Below, one piece after another: positions 1 through 5,470 of a DNA stretch of 6,717 nt (within the stretch, counting starts at the first letter, position 1; every line of letters starts with the position of its first letter). The translations under genes and the position numbers were made by a program. The notes under the pieces are model-generated. The model had not been told where the DNA came from and ran no database searches. It saw nothing but the letters and a program-made list of their open reading frames with translations. The stretch covers positions 1 through 6,717 of the forward strand of contig JAMWZF010000167.1 of NCBI GenBank assembly GCA_024304875.1, read 5' to 3'. Origin of the DNA: Paracoccaceae bacterium (lineage in GTDB: Bacteria; Pseudomonadota; Alphaproteobacteria; Rhodobacterales; Rhodobacteraceae).

Positions 1-659
1 GTGGGCGCGCCGGTGGGCGAGCCGCCTTGCGGCTCTTCGGAGATCGCCAGGATCGCCCCGTCGGGAGAGTTGAACTCCTCCGGCAGCGGCAGGGTCAGGA
101 TGTCGTCCCCCGTCAGCAGGCCGAGGGACACCGGCGCCGCATCGCCGGAGATCAGCCAGAGCTCCAGCACCCGACCCTCGGGCGCGAGGCCCGCTGGCGG
201 CACGGCCACCGCGACCTGGTGGTCGTCGAGGAAGGCCGCCTCGATCCCGCCGGCCTCGGTCTCGATCACGGTCGCGAAGACCGCCACCGGGTCCGAGGTG
301 CGCAGAAGGTCGAAGGTGATGGCGAACCACAGGACCGCCGCGGCCAGCGCCGCGGTGGCGAATGCGGGCAGGAGGCCCAGGCCCGACAGCCAGGACCGGC
401 GGCCCTCGGCCCCGAAGAGGCGGCCCCTGATCGAGGTCAGGACCCGCGTCGGCGGCTGGACCGGCTCGATCTCGGCCTCGGCCAGGTCCGCCAGATGCTC
501 CGACCACAGGACATACTCGGCCCGCAGCGACGGGTCCGAAACCAGCCGCGCCTCGAAAGCGGCGGCCTGATCCGGCTCCAGCAGGCCGAGAACGAACTCG
601 GCCACGAGGGCCCGTTCGTCGTCCGGCCCGCCGGGGGGGATGTCGCTTCCGTCGCTCAT
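1..659 (-). CDS. RskA-family anti-sigma factor (3' end cut by window edge)
   Basis: This is a membrane anti-sigma factor that should hold the adjacent ECF sigma factor inactive at the inner membrane until a signal releases it. It starts at ATG 659-657, and 219 codons are visible before the left edge. The cytoplasmic N-terminus (about residues 15-60) has the RskA anti-sigma pattern: LGLLEPDQAAAFEARL, then a DP turn and a helix ending in a Trp. One membrane segment covers about residues 93-116. The outer part (about 117-219) is the RskA C-terminal domain, recognisable by LELWLISGD, PVSLGLL and the terminal QGGSPTGAP motif, so only a short tail is probably missing. There is no HxxxCxxC zinc motif, so it is not a ZAS/ChrR-type factor. 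The ATG overlaps the sigma stop as ATGA, which suggests translational coupling. The family call is from recognised motifs; the signal sensed is unknown. Confidence 0.88.
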   Translation of the reverse strand, partial: MSDGSDIPPGGPDDERALVAEFVLGLLEPDQAAAFEARLVSDPSLRAEYVLWSEHLADLAEAEIEPVQPPTRVLTSIRGRLFGAEGRRSWLSGLGLLPAFATAALAAAVLWFAITFDLLRTSDPVAVFATVIETEAGGIEAAFLDDHQVAVAVPPAGLAPEGRVLELWLISGDAAPVSLGLLTGDDILTLPLPEEFNSPDGAILAISEEPQGGSPTGAP

Positions 660-1219
660 CGCGTCAGGCACTCTCGCAGCTTCAGCAGGGACCGGCGCAG
701 CCAGGTCCGCATCGTGTTCAGTGGCACGCCGTACCTGTCAGCCAGGATGGCGTAGGTGTCTCCTTGCAGGTAGGCGGCCCTCACCGCGTCTGCCCGATCC
801 TCGGGAAGTTCCCCGAGACAGGCGGCGATCCTCTCCCGCTCGGCACCGGCGATCGCCGAAGCCTCGGGACCCGGGCCGGGATCGGCCATCAGGTCGATCG
901 CCCCGTCCGAGCCCGCCGGATCGAGCCGCCGTTCCTGCGCCTGGCGGCGGCGGAGCCGGTCGATCGCGGTATTGCGGGCGATGGTGATCAGCCAGGTCAT
1001 CGGGGAGAGCCCGTCAGACCTGTACTTGTCCGCCGCCGACCAGACCTTGACGAAGACGTCCTGCAACGCCTCTTCCGCCTCTGCCCGGTCGTTCAAGATA
1101 CGGAGGGACACACCGAATAGTTTCGCCGAGGTCGCGGCATAAAGCCCGTCGAAGGCCTGGCGATCGCCCATGGCGATGCGGGCGATCCGGTCCTCGAGTG
1201 CCTTGAGCCGTGCGTCCAT
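656..1219 (-). CDS. ECF (sigma-70 family) RNA polymerase sigma factor, RskA-partnered
   Basis: This alternative sigma factor of 187 residues contains only the sigma2 and sigma4 domains, as is usual for ECF factors. Sigma2 lies at about residues 23-92: it includes the core-binding stretch RAEAEEALQDVFVKVW and the -10 recognition helix with MTWLITIARNTAIDRLRRR. A Gly/Pro/Asp-rich linker follows. Sigma4 lies at about 133-185, with its helix-turn-helix at YAILADRYGVPLNTMRTWL and a basic end. I chose ATG 1219 because it begins just before the first helix and has a GGTGAT ribosome-binding-like sequence about 9 bases upstream. An in-frame ATG at 1249 would add 10 residues but has no visible ribosome-binding site. 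The gene overlaps the anti-sigma gene by 4 bp, so the two form one operon. It probably controls its own promoter (see 1321-1349). The family is clear; the regulon cannot be read from the window. Confidence 0.92.
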   Translation of the reverse strand: MDARLKALEDRIARIAMGDRQAFDGLYAATSAKLFGVSLRILNDRAEAEEALQDVFVKVWSAADKYRSDGLSPMTWLITIARNTAIDRLRRRQAQERRLDPAGSDGAIDLMADPGPGPEASAIAGAERERIAACLGELPEDRADAVRAAYLQGDTYAILADRYGVPLNTMRTWLRRSLLKLRECLTR

Positions 1220-1263
1220 GCCGCCAGCATCACCGGATCGGCGCGGCATGCAATGGGCAATCT

Positions 1264-1288
1264 GGGCGGACGGCCGGGGCCGTCGCCC
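1264..1288. other. Strong imperfect hairpin in the sigma-factor leader
   Basis: GGGCG (1264-1268), one bulged G, then ACGGC (1270-1274) pair with GCCGT (1279-1283) and CGCCC (1284-1288) around the 4-base loop CGGG. This gives 10 G:C-rich pairs with a single bulge. No T-run follows on either strand, so it is unlikely to be a classic intrinsic terminator. If the sigma gene is transcribed from the candidate promoter at 1321-1349, the hairpin falls in its 5' leader about 45 bases before the start codon. Confidence 0.4.
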
Positions 1289-1320
1289 TACAGAGTCCCC
1301 CAGGACACAGAGGCACAGAA

Positions 1321-1349
1321 CCGACGCGGTCCGTGATCAAAATGTTCGG
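1321..1349 (-). promoter_or_regulatory. Candidate ECF-type promoter of the sigma/anti-sigma operon
   Basis: Read on the minus strand, a GAAC -35-like element (1347-1344) is followed after exactly 17 bases by CGTC (1326-1323). GAAC plus 16-17 bases plus CGT is the general form of many ECF sigma promoters. It faces the ECF sigma gene and would leave a leader of about 95 bases, which fits autoregulation. The match is short and was found by eye, so chance is possible. Confidence 0.4.
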
Positions 1350-1430
1350 CACAGGCCGGCTCGGACGGCAAAATGCGACAGGAAGGCCGTCGACCGAAAC
1401 GGCAATTGCAGGATGTACGGAGTTGCTCGC

Positions 1431-2654
1431 ATGACCGATCTGGTTCCCCCGCCCCCCACCCTCAAGGACGCCCGCGGCGAGAACTCCGAGGCCGAGAAAC
1501 TGAGCGTCCAGTCCGACCGCAAGGCACGCGGCGAGCATCAGACCTGGTTCCGGGGGGCGCATACCAACACCCGTCCGCCGATCCGCCGCATGCAGAAGGT
1601 GGACGCCGCCGTCGACGCGGTCCTGCGCGGCTGGCGCCCCGAGGCGCCGATCATCACCGGCGACACCCAGATCACCGCCTTCGGATCCTGTTTCGCCGAG
1701 AACATCTCGAACTGGCTGGCCGCCCGCAACTTCCGCGTCCTGACGAAGGACGAGGCGCGCAAACGGGCCTACGTCGTGTCGATGGGCGAGGGCATGGTGA
1801 ACTCCTTCGTCATCCGCCAGCAGTTCGAATGGGCGTGGGAAAACAAGGTCTTCGAGCAGCCACTCTGGCACGGATACAAGGCCGAGGACTTCGGCTACGA
1901 CGAGGAGGTCCGGCTCGAGACCAAGGCGATCTTCGACGCCACGGAGGTCTTCATCCTCACCTTCGGCCTGTCGGAGGTCTGGTACGACGAGCCGACGGGC
2001 AATGTCTTCTGGCGGACTATTCCCAAGGACGTCTACGACCCCGAACGCCACAAGTTCCGCGTCTCCACCGTCGGGGAGAACCTCGCCAACATGCGGGCGA
2101 TCCACGACCTGATCCGCACCCACCGGCCGGATGCCAAGATGATCTTCACCCTCTCGCCCGTGCCGCTGATCGCGACGTTCCGCGAGGTCTCCTGCATCAG
2201 CGCGAACTCGGTCTCGAAGTCTGTCCTGCGCGTGGCGCTCGACGAACTGATGCGCGAGAAGAAGGATGAGGGGCACCTCTACTACTGGCCGTCCTACGAA
2301 TTCATCACCGACGTCTTCCGCCAGCCCCTCGGCAGCGACAACCGCCATCCGTCCAGGCACACCCTGTCCTTCATCATGACCCTGTTCGAGCATGTCTGGT
2401 GCACCGGCGACGCCGCCGCAAAACCCTCGCTGATCGAGGCCTGGGTGGCGGCCTGCGCCGCCGCCGGCCTTCTGCCCGCGCGGCTGGTCGGCATCGTGAC
2501 CAAGCGGCAGATCGGCGCTCTCGACCGGCTGCTGCGGGTCAAGCCGCTCGACCGGGACGACAAGGTGGCCGAGGCCAAGCGCAAGCTTCTCGAGGAACTT
2601 CGCCAGACCTGGGTGGAGATGGGCGTCGGGGTGCAGCCCGCGGGGGCCAAGTAA
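1431..2654 (+). CDS. GSCFA-domain protein (SGNH-hydrolase-like, function unknown)
   Basis: The protein has 407 residues. It carries the motif that names the GSCFA family, GSCFAENI, with G85-S86-C87-F88-A89. This sits where SGNH esterases carry their catalytic block I. Further conserved-looking stretches are LTFGLSEVW, FTLSPVPL, CISANSVSKSVLR and a late D303-N304-R305-H306, which resembles the Asp-x-x-His of SGNH block V. The first 80 residues or so are a polar, Pro/Lys-rich extension. There is no signal peptide or membrane segment, so it should be cytoplasmic. ATG 1431 is chosen because GGAG (1419-1422) lies 8 bases upstream; an in-frame ATG at 1413 would place that sequence inside the gene. 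It is divergent from the sigma gene and 85 bp upstream of cobS on the same strand. Esterase or acyl transfer activity is inference only. The family call is firm; the substrate is unknown. Confidence 0.88.
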   Translation: MTDLVPPPPTLKDARGENSEAEKLSVQSDRKARGEHQTWFRGAHTNTRPPIRRMQKVDAAVDAVLRGWRPEAPIITGDTQITAFGSCFAENISNWLAARNFRVLTKDEARKRAYVVSMGEGMVNSFVIRQQFEWAWENKVFEQPLWHGYKAEDFGYDEEVRLETKAIFDATEVFILTFGLSEVWYDEPTGNVFWRTIPKDVYDPERHKFRVSTVGENLANMRAIHDLIRTHRPDAKMIFTLSPVPLIATFREVSCISANSVSKSVLRVALDELMREKKDEGHLYYWPSYEFITDVFRQPLGSDNRHPSRHTLSFIMTLFEHVWCTGDAAAKPSLIEAWVAACAAAGLLPARLVGIVTKRQIGALDRLLRVKPLDRDDKVAEAKRKLLEELRQTWVEMGVGVQPAGAK

Positions 2655-2703
2655 AGCCTCCCCACCGCGGCCTTGCGGCCCGTTTCGATATGGTGCATCC
2701 CCG

Positions 2704-2725
2704 GCGGGACCGATTTTCGACCCGC
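2704..2725 (+). other. Weak stem-loop just upstream of cobS
   Basis: GCGGG (2704-2708) can pair with CCCGC (2721-2725), and inside them CGA (2711-2713) with TCG (2717-2719). It sits immediately before the cobS ribosome-binding sequence AGAGG (2727-2731). It could affect cobS translation or be chance in GC-rich DNA. No cobalamin riboswitch architecture is visible around it. Confidence 0.2.
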
Positions 2726-2739
2726 GAGAGGCAGCCCCG

Positions 2740-3726
2740 ATGGCCGACGGAACGATGGACATGAACGCCAAGCCCACCGAAGAGATCGACGTCCGGGACA
2801 CCTTCGGCATCGACAGCGACATGCACGTCAAGGGCTTTGCCGAGCGGTCGGACCGGGTGCCCGAGATCGACAGCACCTACAAGTTCGACCCCGACACCAC
2901 TCTCGCGATCCTCGCCGGCTTCGGCTACAACCGCCGCGTCATGATCCAGGGCTATCACGGCACCGGCAAGTCGACCCACATCGAGCAGGTCGCCGCCCGG
3001 CTGAACTGGCCCTGCGTGCGGGTGAACCTCGACAGCCACATCTCCCGGATCGACCTGATCGGCAAGGACGCGATCAAGCTGCGCGACGGCAAGCAGGTGA
3101 CAGAGTTCCACGAGGGCATCCTGCCCTGGGCCCTGCGCAACCCCGTCGCCATCGTCTTCGACGAATACGATGCCGGACGGGCCGACGTGATGTTCGTGAT
3201 CCAGCGGGTGCTGGAGCATGACGGCAAGCTGACCCTGATGGACCAGAACGAGATCATCACGCCGAATCCCTGCTTCCGCCTCTTTGCCACGGCGAACACC
3301 GTGGGCCTCGGGGACACGACGGGCCTCTACCACGGCACCCAGCAGATCAACCAGGCGCAGATGGACCGCTGGTCCCTCGTCGCGACCCTGAACTACCTGT
3401 CCCACGATGCCGAGACCGCCATCGTCCTGTCGAAGGCGCCGCACTACAACACCGAGAAGGGCCGCAAGACCGTCTCCCAGATGGTGACCGTCGCCGACCT
3501 GACCCGGACCGCCTTCATGAACGGCGATCTGTCCACCGTGATGAGCCCCCGGACCGTGATCGCCTGGGCCGAGAATGCCCGCATCTTCCAGGACGTGGGC
3601 TATGCCTTCCGCCTGTCGTTCCTCAACAAGTGCGACGAACTGGAGCGGCAGACCGTGGCCGAGTTCTACCAGCGGTGCTTCGACGAGGAACTGCCGGAAA
3701 GCGCGGCCTCCCTGTCGCTCGGCTGA
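2740..3726 (+). CDS. cobS: Cobaltochelatase subunit CobS (AAA+ ATPase)
   Basis: CobS is the ATPase subunit of the aerobic CobNST cobaltochelatase. With CobT it forms the AAA+ chaperone that drives ATP-dependent insertion of Co2+ into hydrogenobyrinic acid a,c-diamide by CobN, in the cytoplasm. At 328 residues it has the normal family length. An N-terminal CobS segment (about 10-50) precedes the AAA+ core. Walker A is GYHGTGKST (71-79), Walker B is VFDE (139-142), the sensor-1 Asn is N186 in FATANTVG, and the likely arginine finger is R210 in MDRW. The stretch GLYHGTQQINQAQMDRW is characteristic of CobS. ATG 2740 has AGAGG 8 bases upstream; in-frame ATGs at 2755 and 2761 are less well placed. 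cobT lies 2.2 kb downstream rather than adjacent. No B12 riboswitch is visible upstream. All key catalytic residues are intact. Confidence 0.97.
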   Translation: MADGTMDMNAKPTEEIDVRDTFGIDSDMHVKGFAERSDRVPEIDSTYKFDPDTTLAILAGFGYNRRVMIQGYHGTGKSTHIEQVAARLNWPCVRVNLDSHISRIDLIGKDAIKLRDGKQVTEFHEGILPWALRNPVAIVFDEYDAGRADVMFVIQRVLEHDGKLTLMDQNEIITPNPCFRLFATANTVGLGDTTGLYHGTQQINQAQMDRWSLVATLNYLSHDAETAIVLSKAPHYNTEKGRKTVSQMVTVADLTRTAFMNGDLSTVMSPRTVIAWAENARIFQDVGYAFRLSFLNKCDELERQTVAEFYQRCFDEELPESAASLSLG

Positions 3727-3769
3727 CGGGCTGACCTTGTGGCGCGCTGCGACCGCGGCGCAACATCTG

Positions 3770-3812
3770 CGGCACGTTTTCAAACTGCTTAATTGTTGGG
3801 CAGAGTTTTCGT
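3770..3812 (+). promoter_or_regulatory. AT-rich probable promoter region of the 3826 gene
   Basis: This stretch between cobS and the next gene is distinctly AT-rich (GTTTTCAAA, CTTAATTGTTG, GTTTTCG) against a very GC-rich surrounding. That is typical of a promoter in such genomes. I cannot assign convincing -35 and -10 boxes with normal spacing, so only the region is given. The rest of the 99-bp gap shows no clear terminator for cobS. Confidence 0.3.
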
Positions 3813-3825
3813 GCCATGCTGAGGC

Positions 3826-4203
3826 ATGGGCAAGTGGTTGGCAGCGGCGACCGTCATGATGGGCCTGGTGCCCTCCCCCTCGCTCGCGACCCCACAGGAC
3901 AGCGCCCGCTTCTTCGCCGGCTGCGTCGGCCGCCTCTCCGCCCAGATGGAATTCCAGTGGCTGATGTCCGATCCCGCCTCGGACGAGACCGAAGCGTGGC
4001 GCGACGAGATGCTGTCCCTGCTCGAGGCGGTCCGGCCGGACGCGGAGCCGCGCGACATCCTCTCCTGGCGGATCAACGCCAAGGCGGCCCATGCCGCCCT
4101 GCTCACCCGTGCGCACTTCAACGATGACGCGGAGGATGCGGCCTGGGCCCTGGCCGAAGCACAGCGCGCCGGCGCCGCCTGCACGGGACTGCTGCTCGGC
4201 TAG
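3826..4203 (+). CDS. Small exported protein of unknown function
   Basis: The predicted protein has 125 residues with an N-terminal signal peptide: K3 in the n-region, a hydrophobic stretch 4-15 (WLAAATVMMGLV) and a likely signal peptidase I site after SLA (A21). The mature part of about 104 residues is mostly helical in character and acidic, with exactly two cysteines, C33 and C119. These could form a disulfide in the periplasm. I recognise no domain. ATG 3826 gives a proper signal peptide, but its only purine-rich sequence (GAGG) is just two bases before it, so the ribosome-binding site is poor. An upstream GTG at 3811 hits a stop at once. The gene follows cobS in the same direction and converges with the 4200-4700 gene, sharing its stop region. 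A periplasmic location is inferred from the signal peptide. Confidence 0.7.
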   Translation: MGKWLAAATVMMGLVPSPSLATPQDSARFFAGCVGRLSAQMEFQWLMSDPASDETEAWRDEMLSLLEAVRPDAEPRDILSWRINAKAAHAALLTRAHFNDDAEDAAWALAEAQRAGAACTGLLLG

Positions 4204-4231
4204 TTCGCCCGCGCCGCGTCCAGCCGCAGCA
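4190..4231. terminator. Possible two-way hairpin over the convergent stop codons
   Basis: TGCTGC (4190-4195) plus GGCT (4198-4201) can pair with AGCC (4222-4225) plus GCAGCA (4226-4231). That is 10 pairs with a 2-base bulge and a 20-base inner loop. The shared stop codons CTAG lie in it. There is no T-run on either side, and most bases also encode protein on one strand or the other, so a terminator role is only a suggestion. Confidence 0.22.
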
Positions 4232-4700
4232 ACGGCAGCGCGGCCGACCGCCGCCAGGTCGTCCAGTCGCGGTGCGTCTCGACCAGACCCATCTCGCGCG
4301 CGATCAAATAGGCCCCGGCCCGGCTGATGGGATGGACCGGTGGCCCCCAGCGCTGGTCTCCCCTGTGGTCCTGCGTCAAGGTCGTCCGCTCGCGAGCCCG
4401 GGCCACCAGCATGTCCACCATCAGCCCGCGAAACGCTTCGAGCTGGGCAAGATAGGCGCCCGCGCGCTCCCGCACCTCCGGATCGGCCGACCAGCGGTAG
4501 AGCTGCGCATCGACGCAGTCCTGCGCCAGTTGCATGCGGAAGGTACTCTGCCCGATCCGGTGCCGGTCCTGGAACGCGGCGTTCGAGAAGAACCGGCAGG
4601 TCTGCTCGTACTCGGAGCCCGCATGGGCCGCGCCCGTCCAGAGCAGGAGCGCGGCGACAAGGGTCAGGAGTGGTGGAACGACGAAACGGGTATACCTCAT
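4200..4700 (-). CDS. Exported protein of unknown function
   Basis: The predicted protein has 166 residues starting at ATG 4700-4698. It has a clear signal peptide: R2 and R5, the hydrophobic core VVPPLLTLVAALLLW (7-21) and a likely cleavage site after AHA (A27). The mature part has two cysteines, C35 and C62, which could form a disulfide in the periplasm. Its N-terminal half is helix-forming, and the C-terminal half has several Trp residues (QRWGPPVHPISRAGAYL, then DWTTW). I recognise no family. Longer forms from ATG 4727 or 4778 would bury the signal peptide behind 9-26 extra residues, so 4700 is preferred although no strong ribosome-binding site is seen. The stop TAG (4202-4200) overlaps that of the convergent gene. 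It lies downstream of the FMN reductase on the same strand, but a strong hairpin separates them, so it probably has its own promoter. Confidence 0.72.
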   Translation of the reverse strand: MRYTRFVVPPLLTLVAALLLWTGAAHAGSEYEQTCRFFSNAAFQDRHRIGQSTFRMQLAQDCVDAQLYRWSADPEVRERAGAYLAQLEAFRGLMVDMLVARARERTTLTQDHRGDQRWGPPVHPISRAGAYLIAREMGLVETHRDWTTWRRSAALPLLRLDAARAN

Positions 4701-4743
4701 GTAGAGAGCATACCGGATTTCCGTCATCAGATCGTTACAATAT

Positions 4744-4776
4744 GTCGGCCCGGCCCGATTTTCCGGCCGGGCCGAC
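4744..4776 (-). terminator. 12-bp perfect hairpin, probable terminator of the FMN reductase gene
   Basis: GTCGGCCCGGCC (4744-4755) is the exact reverse complement of GGCCGGGCCGAC (4765-4776), with a 9-base loop. It begins 29 bases beyond the reductase stop codon on the minus strand. The stem is very stable, but the sequence after it is ATATTG rather than a run of T. It may stop transcription or protect the 3' end without being a textbook intrinsic terminator. It also separates the reductase from the exported-protein gene at 4200-4700. Confidence 0.55.
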
Positions 4777-4805
4777 AAGACTTGCCCGCGCAGCAGGCAC
4801 CCCGA

Positions 4806-5411
4806 TCAGGCAGCTTTCGCCTCGGCCTCCGCACGGGCGGGGATGGTGGCCGAGAGCCAGAATTCGAGCTCGTCCAGCATCGCCGTGAGCGCCGGCCGCA
4901 AGGCCTCGGCCACCTCCGCCATCTCGGCATTGCCGCCCATCGGGTGCACCTTGATGAACTCGCCGGCGGCGAGGTGCACGGCCGACCGGGTGGAGACCAT
5001 CTTCAGCTCCACCCCGATGCCCCGCAGATGCTCCACCGCCCGCGCGCCGCCGACGCCGCCGTAGCCCACGGCGCCGAAGGGCTTGTGGACCCACTGGGTA
5101 TAGGCCTGGTCGAGCGCGTTCTTCAGCGCGCCGGTGATCGAATGGTTGTACTCCGCGACGAGGAAGATGAAGCCGTCGAATTCGGCGATCTTCTTCTGCC
5201 AGGCCAGCGCGGCGGGATCGCGCGACGGCATCCAGAGGTCCGAGGCGGGCTCGTCGAAGAGCGGCAGGTCGAAGTCGCGCAGGTCGACGAGCTCGGCCTG
5301 GAAGCGCGTGTCGCCCTCCAGTTCGGACATGAGCCACGCGGCGGGCTTGTCGGCGAAGCGGGTGGCGCGGGTGGAGCCGACGATGACGGCGATGCGGGGT
5401 TTGCGGGACAT
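4806..5411 (-). CDS. NAD(P)H-dependent FMN reductase family protein (flavodoxin fold)
   Basis: The 201-residue protein has the normal length for the FMN_red family. These flavodoxin-fold flavoenzymes pass electrons from NAD(P)H to FMN, quinones, azo compounds or chromate. The phosphate-binding loop is GSTR (12-15) after the first strand IAVIV. The hallmark stretch AEYNHSITGALKNALD (86-101) forms the flavin-binding turn and helix. A glycine-rich loop, GYGGVGGAR (116-124), follows the third core strand. There is no signal peptide, so it is cytoplasmic. The start at 5411 has AGAGG nine bases upstream. It is divergent from the HxlR-family gene with 59 bp between the two start codons, a common arrangement in which the regulator represses the reductase until quinones or other electrophiles appear. 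A strong hairpin follows the gene. The substrate cannot be told from sequence. Confidence 0.9.
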   Translation of the reverse strand: MSRKPRIAVIVGSTRATRFADKPAAWLMSELEGDTRFQAELVDLRDFDLPLFDEPASDLWMPSRDPAALAWQKKIAEFDGFIFLVAEYNHSITGALKNALDQAYTQWVHKPFGAVGYGGVGGARAVEHLRGIGVELKMVSTRSAVHLAAGEFIKVHPMGGNAEMAEVAEALRPALTAMLDELEFWLSATIPARAEAEAKAA

Positions 5412-5428
5412 GGACGGTTTCCTCTGGT

Positions 5429-5450
5429 AGTATGGTTTCGATTCGATACT
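5429..5450. promoter_or_regulatory. Candidate HxlR operator between reductase and regulator genes
   Basis: AGTAT (5429-5433) and ATACT (5446-5450) form a perfect 5-bp inverted repeat with a 12-base AT-leaning spacer containing TTCGATTCGA. It lies almost centrally in the 59-bp gap between two divergent start codons, where a dimeric winged-helix repressor would block both promoters. Each outer arm resembles the start of a -10 box (CATACT on minus, GATACT on plus), but I see no good -35 partners. Confidence 0.5.
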
Positions 5451-5470
5451 TGCTGAGAGTTGGACACCCC

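Noticed and set aside
1..659. Zinc-binding ChrR/ZAS type of anti-sigma factor
   Set aside because: The visible protein has no HxxxCxxC motif, and its C-terminal domain matches the RskA type.
1170..1430. N-terminal extension of the GSCFA gene to an ATG at 1170
   Set aside because: It would overlap the sigma gene and its promoter region and encode a basic low-complexity stretch; ATG 1431 has a well-placed GGAG.
2655..2739. Cobalamin riboswitch upstream of cobS
   Set aside because: The gap is only 85 bp and shows no B12 box or the multi-stem layout of that riboswitch, only a weak stem-loop.
1230..2876. Minus-strand open frame of 548 codons opposite the GSCFA gene
   Set aside because: It is an antisense shadow in GC-rich DNA: low-complexity Gly/Ala/Arg/Val-rich translation, no recognisable domain, and it lies across an intergenic region and a gene with a firm family match.
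3727..3825. Sigma-54 promoter before the small exported protein
   Set aside because: GG and GC elements with the required 10-base spacing are not present in the AT-rich stretch.
2539..4116. Minus-strand open frame of 525 codons opposite cobS
   Set aside because: Its sequence is His/Gly/Val-rich, the usual mirror image of a GC-rich gene, and cobS on the other strand is certain.
4272..5456. Plus-strand open frame of 394 codons opposite the exported protein and FMN reductase genes
   Set aside because: It has no domain, its composition is that of an antisense frame, and it runs through the strong hairpin and a well-supported reductase gene.
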